In this document: positions 6,706-11,945 of the stretch, one piece after another | Layout: each line of letters begins with the position of its first letter | Numbering within the stretch: position 1 is the first letter of the stretch | Assembly (NCBI GenBank): GCA_018822835.1 | Contig: JAHJJO010000051.1 | Span: forward strand, 1 to 12,036 | Source: Patescibacteria group bacterium | Lineage (GTDB): Bacteria; Patescibacteriota; Patescibacteriia; Patescibacteriales; JAHJJO01 | Direction of reading: 5' to 3' | Length of the DNA stretch: 12,036 nucleotides | Program-made: the position numbers and the translations under genes | Notes under the pieces: generated by a model | Databases searched by the model: none | The model's input: only the letters and a program-made list of their open reading frames with translations | What the model was told of the DNA's origin: nothing

Positions 6706-6744
6706 ACCCCTCAAGAGACATCAATCTTGAGGGGTCATATTTTT
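6706..6744 (+). terminator. Rho-independent terminator of the first small-ORF cassette
   Basis: Stem ACCCCTCAAG (6706-6715) pairs perfectly with CTTGAGGGGT (6726-6735) around a 10-base loop and is followed by CATATTTTTT. A smaller palindrome, CCTCGGCCGAGG (6682-6693), lies just upstream. It ends transcription of the 5846-6664 genes before rarA. Confidence 0.85.
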
Positions 6745-6757
6745 TATGCGCTGAAAT

Positions 6758-6924
6758 ACCTTGAATGCGAAATGCCTCAAAATTATAAAATACTTTCTAA
6801 ATTGTCATCCCCGCGAAAGCGGGGATCCAGATTAACGCGTTAAATACTGGATCCCCGCTCCCCAATCAAAGTCGAGGACAAGTTTCGCGGGGATGACGCA
6901 AAGGAGCATTTCGTAAATCAAGGT
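6758..6924. repeat. Nested inverted-repeat element, copy A
   Basis: Outer arms near ACCTTGA (6758-6778) and TCAAGGT (6903-6924) are imperfect. The inner stem GTCATCCCCGCGAAA (6804-6818) pairs with 6883-6897, and GCGGGGATCCAG (6819-6830) pairs with 6847-6858. A 24-bp insert interrupts it at 6859-6882. The flanks match copy B at 10978-11107 in opposite orientation. With the terminator and arrays it fills 6665-7038. Confidence 0.75.
6859..6882 (+). repeat. 24-bp repeat, copy 2, inside element copy A
   Basis: Absent from the matching position of copy B, where the two halves of the arm join directly. It differs from 2530-2553 at three positions. Confidence 0.65.
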
Positions 6925-6956
6925 GAAATACTCATTAAATTTATTAAATTAATTGT

Positions 6957-6984
6957 TTGGATGTTGGATATTGGAATTTGAAAT
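6957..6984 (+). repeat. Heptamer tandem array
   Basis: Four units (TTGGATG and TTGGATA types) upstream of rarA. Confidence 0.65.
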
Positions 6985-6988
6985 TTAT

Positions 6989-7016
6989 TTGTATCTTGTT
7001 TCTTGTATCTTGTATT
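6989..7016 (+). repeat. Heptamer tandem array containing the rarA -35 box
   Basis: Four units (TTGTATC and TTGTTTC types). The third unit supplies the proposed -35 hexamer. Confidence 0.7.
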
Positions 7017-7032
7017 ACTTTTATGTTAAAAT
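7003..7032 (+). promoter_or_regulatory. Probable rarA promoter giving a leaderless mRNA
   Basis: TTGTAT (7003-7008), an 18-bp spacer and TAAAAT (7027-7032) precede the rarA ATG at 7039 by 7 bp, the expected distance to a transcription start. The -35 box is one unit of the heptamer array at 6989-7016. Confidence 0.55.
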
Positions 7033-7038
7033 ACTTTT

Positions 7039-8292
7039 ATGTTTAAATCTTCACATACGCCGCTTGCTGATAGAATGAGACCAAAAAAATTAGAGAATTT
7101 TTTAGGACAGGAAGAAATTATTGGCGAGAATAAATTATTAAGACAAGCAATAGAGAATGATAATTTGCCTTCAATGATTTTTTGGGGACCTCCTGGAAGT
7201 GGCAAAACAACCCTTGCTTTTATTATCGCACAACAAACAAAATCAGAATTTGTTAAATTTAGCGCCGTCACAGCAGGTGTTAAAGATTTGCGAACGATTA
7301 TTAAAAAAGCAGAGGAAAATAAAAAATCAGAAAAAAATACAATTTTATTTATAGACGAAATTCATCGCTGGAATAAAGCGCAACAGGATGCTTTATTGCC
7401 GCATGTAGAACACGGAACAATTATTTTAATAGGCGCTACTACTGAAAATCCAAGTTTTGTAGTTCGCGGAGCTTTATTATCGCGTTGCAGAGTTTTTGTT
7501 TTAAAACAACTTTCTATTGAACAAATTGAAATAATTATCCTGCAAGCATTAAAAAATAAACAAGATGGCATAGGCGCTTTGCATGTTGAAATTAATAATA
7601 AAACAATTAAAACTTTAGCGCAGATGAGTAATGGAGATGCGCGTATTGCTTTAAATGTTCTTGAATACAGCTGTTCTGTAAGTAATAAAATATCTCTGGC
7701 CCCGTCAGAATCTCCCGTAGGGGATTCTAACGAAATAAAAATATCTTCAGACATCATTAAACAAGCATTTCAAAAATCGCATTTGTTTTATGATAAAAAT
7801 GGAGATGAACATTATAATATTATTTCTGCGTTACATAAATCAATACGCGGGTCTGATTCTGATGCCGCTTTATATTGGCTGGCAAGAATGCTTGAAGCAG
7901 GCGAAGATCCTTTGTATGTTGCGCGTCGTCTTGTTCGTTTTGCGTCCGAAGATATTGGTTTGTCTAATTCACGCGCTTTAGAGCAAGCAGTTGCGGCTTA
8001 TAATGCATGCCATTTTATTGGAATGCCAGAATGCAATGTAATTCTAGCTCAAGCTGTTGTTTATATGTCCAGATGCAAAAAATCAAATGACTTATATGTG
8101 GGCTATGAAAAAGCCAAACAAGATGTTAAGCAACATGGAAATCTGCCAGTGCCATTACATTTAAGAAACGCACCTACAAAATTAATGAAAGATTTGAATT
8201 ATGGCAAAGATTATAAATACAGCCCGGATTGCGATTATCAGGAAAATCAAGAATATTTTCCTGAAGAATTGGAAGGGAAAAAATATATTTGA
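7039..8292 (+). CDS. rarA: Replication-associated recombination protein A (RarA/MgsA AAA ATPase)
   Basis: RarA is a clamp-loader-like AAA+ ATPase that acts at stalled replication forks. Visible motifs are Walker A GPPGSGKT (50-57), Walker B ILFIDEIH (102-109), sensor 1 IGATTENPSF (131-140) and the arginine finger region LLSRCRVF (147-153). The MgsA C-terminal domain shows ISALHKSIRGSDSDAALYW, then GEDPLYVARR and PVPLHLRNAPTKLMK. Residues about 219-231 (LAPSESPVGDSNE) are encoded by a palindromic repeat at 7697-7732 placed in the variable loop after the lid domain. The protein stops at GKKYI, about 20-30 residues shorter than the E. coli protein, and a MITE begins 6 bp later. The ATG has no SD and lies 7 bp after a TAAAAT -10 box, so the message is probably leaderless. 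Confidence 0.96.
   Translation: MFKSSHTPLADRMRPKKLENFLGQEEIIGENKLLRQAIENDNLPSMIFWGPPGSGKTTLAFIIAQQTKSEFVKFSAVTAGVKDLRTIIKKAEENKKSEKNTILFIDEIHRWNKAQQDALLPHVEHGTIILIGATTENPSFVVRGALLSRCRVFVLKQLSIEQIEIIILQALKNKQDGIGALHVEINNKTIKTLAQMSNGDARIALNVLEYSCSVSNKISLAPSESPVGDSNEIKISSDIIKQAFQKSHLFYDKNGDEHYNIISALHKSIRGSDSDAALYWLARMLEAGEDPLYVARRLVRFASEDIGLSNSRALEQAVAAYNACHFIGMPECNVILAQAVVYMSRCKKSNDLYVGYEKAKQDVKQHGNLPVPLHLRNAPTKLMKDLNYGKDYKYSPDCDYQENQEYFPEELEGKKYI
7697..7732 (+). repeat. Family U palindrome inside rarA
   Basis: TGGCCCCGTCAGAATC, a short loop and GATTCTAACG. It matches the first arm at 3415-3450 in prefix and stem and is read in frame as RarA residues about 220-231. Confidence 0.75.
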
Positions 8293-8297
8293 ATCAT

Positions 8298-8415
8298 TGT
8301 CATTGCGAGGAGTAGTTCGTCGAAGGCGAACGACGACGAAGCAATCTCGTCGTTCTATCTACGAGATTGCTTCGTCGCTTCATTCGCTTCGCTCATTCCG
8401 CTCCTCGCAATGACA
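8298..8415. repeat. MITE-like palindrome between rarA and the ABC gene
   Basis: Terminal repeats TGTCATTGCGAGGAG (8298-8312) and its exact complement at 8401-8415. Inside is a 17-bp hairpin (8334-8350 with 8361-8377, core GAAGCAATCTCG). This resembles a palindrome type widespread in bacterial genomes. Non-coding. Confidence 0.85.
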
Positions 8416-8446
8416 GCGTTTTTGGACGTTTCGAATTCACAAGTAT

Positions 8447-10198
8447 ATGCAAAAAAATAAATTTTGGAAACAACTATGGCAACTTCTTAAGCCATCGCAA
8501 AAACAGATTAAAAGCCTGTTTGTTTTAACTATGGTTTTTGAAATAGTCAGATTAATCGGCCCTTATATTTTAAAAATCATTATTGACAAGTTAACGCAAT
8601 TTCAAGCAAGTGAAATAATGCCGATTGTTTATTTAATTGTTTTAATGTTTTTTAGTGAACAAGTTGTTTCTTTGCTCGCTTATTTTAAAGATAAAATTAT
8701 TTTTAGAATGTTACTTGATGTTGAATATTATTTGCCTGTAAAAGCGCAAAAAAAATTAGTTTTCTTGTCTTTGAGTTATCATGAAAAAGAAGATACTGGA
8801 AATAAAATTACCAAAATTGATCGCGGAATATGGAAAATCAGTGACTTAATTGCTAATTTGTCATTTGAAGTAGTTTCAACATTATTGCAGTTATTTGTTA
8901 CATTAATAATTTTATTCATAGTGGACTGGAGATTTGGATTGTCTTTTATGATGTTTGCGCCTTTGCATATTTTATTAACATATAAAGCAAATAAAAATTT
9001 ACAGCCGACTCGTAAAAAAAGGCATGAAAATTATGAAAAAGCGTCGGGTAAAATGGGGCAAGCTATTATTAATATTAATACAGTGCAATCATTTAGCCAG
9101 GAAATTAAAGAAGTGTGGGGTTATAAGTTTATTAAGAATAAAATAAAAATTGCTGAATTAAAAGAATGGTTTAAATTATTAAAAACAAATTTGTTAAGAA
9201 ATTTAATGGTTAATTTAGGCAGAATAGTCATATTGTTATTAGGAATATATCTTGTCGCAATAGGACAAGTAAGTATTGGAACGTTGGTGTTTGTAATTAT
9301 GTTATCAGAAAAGTCATATTTTTCTTTATACAGATTGTCCAGATTTTATGACAAAATAGAAGAAGGTAAAGAAGCTGTTAACAGATTTAATAGTTTATTA
9401 ACAGCCAAATCAAATATTATTAATTATCCAAACAGCATTAAACCAAAAAATATTACTGGTCAAATTGAATTTAAAAATGTGGGCTTTAGTTATGGCAAAG
9501 ATAAAAATATGGCATTAAACAATGCTAATTTTAAAATTAACAGCGGATGCATTACTGCATTAGTTGGCCCATCAGGAGGTGGTAAAACTACTGTGGCAAA
9601 AATGATTTACAGGCATTATGATCCATTAAAAGGCGCTATTTTGTTGGATGGAAAAAATTTAAAAAAATACGATTTATATTCATTTAGAAAATTTATCGCT
9701 ATTGTCCCGCAAGAAGTTGAGATTTTTAATTTAAGCGTCCGCGACAATATTGCGTACGCTAAATCAAAAGCAAGTTTTCAAGAAGTTCAAGCTGCTGCGA
9801 AAATTGCCAACGCGGAAGAATTTATAGAAAAATTACCGAAAAAATATAATACTTTAGTTGGGGAGCGCGGAATTAAACTTTCAGGTGGACAACGTCAGAG
9901 AGTTGGAATTGCAAGGGCTGTTTTGGCTAATCCAAAGATTTTAATTTTTGATGAAGCTACAAGTAATCTGGACAGCTACAGCGAGAAATTGATTCAGGAA
10001 GCAATAAATCGCATTAGCAAAGACCGAACAATGATTATTATTGCCCATCGTTTAAGCACGATTCAAAAAGCTGATAAAATAATTGTTTTAGACGATGGCA
10101 AGGTTGCTGAACAAGGCAGTCATTATGAATTATCCAAAACTGACGGTGGTTTATACGCGCAGTTGTTAAAATTGCAAAGGATGGGAGAAGTGGACTAA
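8447..10198 (+). CDS. ABC transporter, exporter-type half transporter (fused TMD-NBD)
   Basis: A 583-residue MsbA/BmrA-type half transporter that would act as a dimer in the membrane, exporting lipids, drugs or peptides; the substrate is unknown. Residues 1-320 hold about six membrane helices (for example 22-48, 56-80, 140-160, 163-180, 252-272 and 275-292). The nucleotide-binding domain begins near 339. It shows Walker A GPSGGGKTT (374-382), the Q-loop VPQE (Q422), signature LSGGQ (478-482), Walker B ILIFDEA (498-504, E503) and the H-loop H534. All catalytic positions are intact. No partner ABC gene is adjacent. The gene follows rarA by 154 bp, most of it a palindromic element at 8298-8415. 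No SD or clear promoter is visible at the ATG. Confidence 0.95.
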   Translation: MQKNKFWKQLWQLLKPSQKQIKSLFVLTMVFEIVRLIGPYILKIIIDKLTQFQASEIMPIVYLIVLMFFSEQVVSLLAYFKDKIIFRMLLDVEYYLPVKAQKKLVFLSLSYHEKEDTGNKITKIDRGIWKISDLIANLSFEVVSTLLQLFVTLIILFIVDWRFGLSFMMFAPLHILLTYKANKNLQPTRKKRHENYEKASGKMGQAIININTVQSFSQEIKEVWGYKFIKNKIKIAELKEWFKLLKTNLLRNLMVNLGRIVILLLGIYLVAIGQVSIGTLVFVIMLSEKSYFSLYRLSRFYDKIEEGKEAVNRFNSLLTAKSNIINYPNSIKPKNITGQIEFKNVGFSYGKDKNMALNNANFKINSGCITALVGPSGGGKTTVAKMIYRHYDPLKGAILLDGKNLKKYDLYSFRKFIAIVPQEVEIFNLSVRDNIAYAKSKASFQEVQAAAKIANAEEFIEKLPKKYNTLVGERGIKLSGGQRQRVGIARAVLANPKILIFDEATSNLDSYSEKLIQEAINRISKDRTMIIIAHRLSTIQKADKIIVLDDGKVAEQGSHYELSKTDGGLYAQLLKLQRMGEVD

Positions 10199-10202
10199 TG
10201 CG

Positions 10203-10230
10203 CGTAGCGCATAACGTGGAACGCATAACG
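10203..10230 (+). repeat. Heptamer tandem array
   Basis: Four units (CATAACG and TGGAACG types) right after the ABC gene stop, related to the array at 5641. Confidence 0.7.
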
Positions 10231-10241
10231 TAGTTAATTGA

Positions 10242-10276
10242 GTTGTGTGTTATGTGTTACGAGTTGCGTGTTCTTG
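10242..10276 (+). repeat. Heptamer tandem array, inverted partner of 10203-10230
   Basis: Five units (GTTGTGT and GTTATGT types), ending at the TTGACT promoter box. Confidence 0.7.
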
Positions 10277-10279
10277 TTC

Positions 10280-10307
10280 TTGACTTTAGAGTTCAATGTG
10301 ATAAATT
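10280..10307 (+). promoter_or_regulatory. Probable promoter of the second small-ORF cassette
   Basis: TTGACT (10280-10285), a 16-bp spacer and TAAATT (10302-10307). TG at 10299-10300 makes an extended -10. It directly follows the heptamer array at 10242-10276, and transcription would start near 10313. Confidence 0.55.
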
Positions 10308-10315
10308 TAATTCAC

Positions 10316-10339
10316 AAAACAAATTTATAAATTTGTTTT
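10316..10339. promoter_or_regulatory. Perfect 24-bp palindrome at the predicted transcript start (operator candidate)
   Basis: The left half AAAACAAATTTA (10316-10327) is the exact reverse complement of 10328-10339. It starts 9 bp after the -10 box and lies before the SD AAAAGGAGG of the 10369 gene. It could be an operator or a 5'-UTR hairpin. It is pure A/T apart from two bases. Confidence 0.45.
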
Positions 10340-10368
10340 AAGTACATTTTATCAAAAGGAGGCGCGTC

Positions 10369-10602
10369 ATGAGTTGTCAAAAATTTGATGAAGAGACTTT
10401 AAAAATGTATGTTCAAGGGAAACTTGAAAAGTACAGTAGAATTGTTCTTGCAATAAAAGTGCATTTAACAAAATGCACCCGCTGCAGAAAGCGGGTTGCT
10501 GAGCTGAAAAAAAAAGAAAAGAGCGAAAAAATTCTTCAAGCCACAGTTGAAACAGCGAATGAGCTTAGAGCTCAAGCTGCGGAAGAAGCGCGAAAAATAT
10601 AA
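10369..10602 (+). CDS. Small zf-HC2 / anti-sigma-type zinc-finger protein
   Basis: The 77-residue product begins MSCQKFDEETLKMYVQGKLE and carries HLTKCTRC (H32-x3-C36-x2-C39) followed by RKRVAEL. With C3 this is the zinc-binding pattern of the zf-HC2/anti-sigma ZAS domain (family pattern C...HxxxCxxC). In longer relatives that domain binds an ECF sigma factor, but no sigma factor or membrane segment is present here. Residues 45-77 are a charged coiled coil (KKKEKSEKILQATVETANEL and on). The ATG has a strong SD (AAAAGGAGG). After the stop, the -1 frame continues with another coiled-coil-like KKEKEAQEEEKGG segment, so a frameshift is possible. It leads a small operon with the 10645 gene. Confidence 0.75.
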   Translation: MSCQKFDEETLKMYVQGKLEKYSRIVLAIKVHLTKCTRCRKRVAELKKKEKSEKILQATVETANELRAQAAEEARKI

Positions 10603-10644
10603 AGAAGGAAAAAGAGGCTCAGGAAGAGGAAAAGGGAGGTAATT

Positions 10645-10839
10645 ATGTTAGTTAAGCCAGGCACGCCAATTGCGCGATGCGCGCAATGCGGCAGAGTGCA
10701 TTTAGCGCACATGGCAGCAGATAAAGAATGGGTGCATGAAACAAAAATTTTGGAATTAATAAAAATTCCGAAAAATTTGCCAAAAGTGGCGAGCTGTGGA
10801 TCTCCAGATTGCTCGCCAAAAGGAGGAGGCGTTTTATAA
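10645..10839 (+). CDS. Small four-cysteine protein (putative zinc ribbon), unrecognised
   Basis: A 64-residue protein with C12-x2-C15 (RCAQCG) near the start and C51-x4-C56 (SCGSPDC) near the end, separated by a short helical stretch. The four cysteines could bind one zinc, but the second pair is looser than a normal ribbon knuckle. I do not recognise a family, and no catalytic motif is visible. The ATG has an excellent SD (AAAAGGGAGGT, 7-8 bp upstream). It lies 42 bp after the zf-HC2 gene and is presumably in the same transcript. Its stop overlaps an ATG (TAATG at 10837-10841) that opens an 11-residue frame with its own SD. Confidence 0.7.
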   Translation: MLVKPGTPIARCAQCGRVHLAHMAADKEWVHETKILELIKIPKNLPKVASCGSPDCSPKGGGVL

Positions 10840-10874
10840 TGGATAATAAATTCTTGTATGGAGTACTAACGTAA
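10839..10874 (+). CDS. Possible 11-residue micro-ORF coupled to the upstream gene
   Basis: The ATG overlaps the preceding stop (TAATG) and has the purine run AAAAGGAGGAGG at a long but usable SD distance. The product would be MDNKFLYGVLT. It is too short to judge by composition and may be a remnant of a longer gene. Confidence 0.25.
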   Translation: MDNKFLYGVLT

Positions 10875-10875
10875 T

Positions 10876-10904
10876 TTGTTTTTTCTTGATAATGATGGTA
10901 TAAT
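10876..10904 (+). promoter_or_regulatory. Strong promoter with extended -10
   Basis: TTGTTT (10876-10881), a 17-bp spacer and consensus TATAAT (10899-10904) preceded by TG (10896-10897). It is the best sigma-70-type promoter in the window. Transcription would start near 10911, directly before the hairpin at 10914-10959. Confidence 0.65.
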
Positions 10905-10910
10905 TAATAT

Positions 10911-10959
10911 AACAGAGAGGAAAATGAAATGAACGAGATTTCTATTCCTCTCTTTTTTT
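10911..10959 (+). ncRNA. Candidate ~49-nt RNA: hairpin ending in a U tract
   Basis: The predicted transcript is almost entirely one hairpin. AGAGAGGAA (10914-10922) pairs with TTCCTCTCT (10945-10953). A 3/2 internal loop follows, then GAAAT (10926-10930) paired with ATTTC (10938-10942), and seven T residues (10953-10959). As a terminator it could also end the upstream zinc-finger operon. With the strong promoter directly before it, it would release a tiny RNA. The 5' stem strand includes an SD-like GAGAGG followed by ATGAAATGA (overlapping start and stop codons). Confidence 0.5.
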
Positions 10960-10977
10960 ATAGTTATTGATTTCCGT

Positions 10978-11107
10978 AAATTTGAAACGTCCTTTGTGTC
11001 ATCCTCGCGAAAGCGGGAATCCAGATTAATACAATAAATACTGGATCCCCGCTTTCGCGAGGATGACAATTTAGACAGTATTTATAATTTTGAAGAGTTT
11101 CAAATTT
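10978..11107. repeat. Nested inverted-repeat element, copy B
   Basis: Outer arms AAATTTGAAAC (10978-10988) and GTTTCAAATTT (11097-11107). The inner 28-bp stem (10997-11024 with 11041-11068) has one mismatch and contains GTCATCC and GCGAAAGCGGG. Same family as 6758-6924, inverted. A 67-residue frame across it is an artefact of the palindrome. Confidence 0.8.
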
Positions 11108-11155
11108 AAGATATTATAAAGAGATGACAGGCAAAAGACGAATCAGCCGCCAATA

Positions 11156-11184
11156 ATTTATGATTTATGATTGTAAGATTTATG
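11156..11184 (+). repeat. Heptamer tandem array (one 8-bp unit)
   Basis: Three ATTTATG units and one ATTGTAAG, in the gene-free stretch 10960-11470. Confidence 0.55.
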
Positions 11185-11226
11185 AATAATAAATAAGCAG
11201 GTATAAAAATTAAATTATCAATGTTT

Positions 11227-11249
11227 AATTTTGTATTTTTTAAAAGTGC
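11227..11249 (+). repeat. 23-bp direct repeat, copy 1
   Basis: Begins AATTTTGTATTTTTT and ends AAAAGTGC. It is identical to 11308-11330, and the 58 bp between them hold the palindromic arm at 11272-11302. Confidence 0.85.
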
Positions 11250-11271
11250 GTTCTGACGCCATGAACATAAA

Positions 11272-11309
11272 CGCTGGAATCCTCTGCTGAGAGATTCCAG
11301 CGGAGCCAA
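11272..11309 (-). repeat. Family U palindrome, arm identical to 3466-3496
   Basis: CGCTGGAATC (11272-11281), loop CTCTGCTGAGA and GATTCCAGCG (11293-11302). All 31 bases match the second arm at 3466, followed by GAGCCAA. Confidence 0.8.
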
Positions 11310-11330
11310 TTTTGTATTTTTTAAAAGTGC
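11308..11330 (+). repeat. 23-bp direct repeat, copy 2
   Basis: Exact copy of 11227-11249. Confidence 0.85.
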
Positions 11331-11331
11331 T

Positions 11332-11374
11332 TCACAGTCCCTACGCTTGAGCTCCGGAGACTGTGACGAGGCCA
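11332..11374 (-). repeat. Family U palindrome, divergent arm
   Basis: TCACAGTC (11332-11339) pairs with GACTGTGA (11359-11366), followed by CGAGGCCA. On the minus strand it has the same GGCCTCGTCA prefix as 3415-3424 but a different loop. Confidence 0.65.
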
Positions 11375-11387
11375 GATCGAAAAATTG

Positions 11388-11422
11388 ACTTTATGAACTT
11401 TATGAACTTTTAACTTTATTGA
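11388..11422 (+). repeat. Short 9-bp tandem repeat before the rpsP promoter
   Basis: Two exact ACTTTATGA units, then shortened and lengthened variants of 7 and 10 bp. Confidence 0.5.
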
Positions 11423-11434
11423 ACTAATTTTAAT

Positions 11435-11463
11435 TTGACTTTTATTAAATTATATATTAATCT
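11435..11463 (+). promoter_or_regulatory. Possible rpsP promoter
   Basis: TTGACT (11435-11440), a 17-bp spacer and TAATCT (11458-11463). The ATG of rpsP begins 8 bases on, at 11471, again suggesting a leaderless message. The TTG of the -35 box is in frame with rpsP and should not be mistaken for its start codon. Confidence 0.45.
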
Positions 11464-11470
11464 AATAACC

Positions 11471-11944
11471 ATGTTAACAATAAGACTATCAAGAATTGGA
11501 AAAAAGAATAAACCAGTTTATCGCTTAATAATTTCAGAAAAAGCGAGGGATACTTATGGCCGCGCTTTGGAAATTTTGGGCTCATATAATCCACATACCA
11601 AAGTTTTAGAAGTTAAAGCTGACAGAATTAAATATTGGATTAGCCAAGGGTCTGGCATGTCACCTGTTGTAAATAATATGTTAATATCTAAAGGCATTAT
11701 TAAAGGTAAAAAAATAAAAGCAACAAAATTAAGTAAAAAGAAAAGAGAGAAAGAAAAAGAAAATAAAGAGAAGGAAAGCAAAGAAAAAGTTAAAGAAGAA
11801 AATAAAGATGAGGATAAAAATAAAGATACCGCAAATAAAAAAGATAATCAAAACAACGAAAAAGAAAATCAAAAAGAAATTAAAAAAGAAGAAGCAAAAC
11901 AAGAAGAGGAAAAAGAGAAAAGTAAAAACAGCAACAAACTATAA
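11471..11944 (+). CDS. rpsP: 30S ribosomal protein S16 with a long charged C-terminal extension
   Basis: A small-subunit ribosomal protein needed for 30S assembly. Residues 1-85 are a normal S16: MLTIRLSRIGKKNKPVYR (1-18), then ISEKARDTYGRALEILGSYNP (21-41) and a C-terminal part with DRIKYWISQG and PVVNNML. Residues about 88-157 form an extension made almost only of Lys, Glu, Asn, Asp and Gln, predicted to be disordered or helical and able to contact rRNA. The start is ATG 11471, which gives the family-typical N-terminus. An in-frame TTG at 11435 is part of the promoter. No SD is present. The gene is followed by a heptamer array and the second copy of the ACCCTGTTAAAT element. Confidence 0.96.
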   Translation: MLTIRLSRIGKKNKPVYRLIISEKARDTYGRALEILGSYNPHTKVLEVKADRIKYWISQGSGMSPVVNNMLISKGIIKGKKIKATKLSKKKREKEKENKEKESKEKVKEENKDEDKNKDTANKKDNQNNEKENQKEIKKEEAKQEEEKEKSKNSNKL

Positions 11945-11945
11945 A

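Noticed and set aside
8201..8413. 70-residue rightward frame overlapping rarA
   Set aside because: Half is an out-of-frame reading of rarA and half is the MITE at 8298-8415.
8290..8446. TGA read as an amino acid, extending rarA towards the ABC gene
   Set aside because: The frame stays open to 8455, but Trp is TGG throughout, other genes use TAA, and the extension would be MITE sequence. Standard code is simpler.
10866..11069. 67-residue leftward frame
   Set aside because: It is read through the GTCATCC palindrome and the hairpin RNA region; its composition mirrors the repeat and no protein motif is present.
11106..11309. 67-residue leftward frame upstream of rpsP
   Set aside because: It covers the palindromic arm, one direct repeat and a heptamer array. 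No motif, no SD.
11435..11470. TTG start adding 12 residues to S16
   Set aside because: The TTG is the -35 box of a plausible promoter. The ATG at 11471 gives the family-typical N-terminus MLTIRLSR.
11554..11781. 75-residue frame opposite rpsP
   Set aside because: Phe/Leu/Ser-rich complement of the lysine-rich S16 coding strand, hence a shadow.
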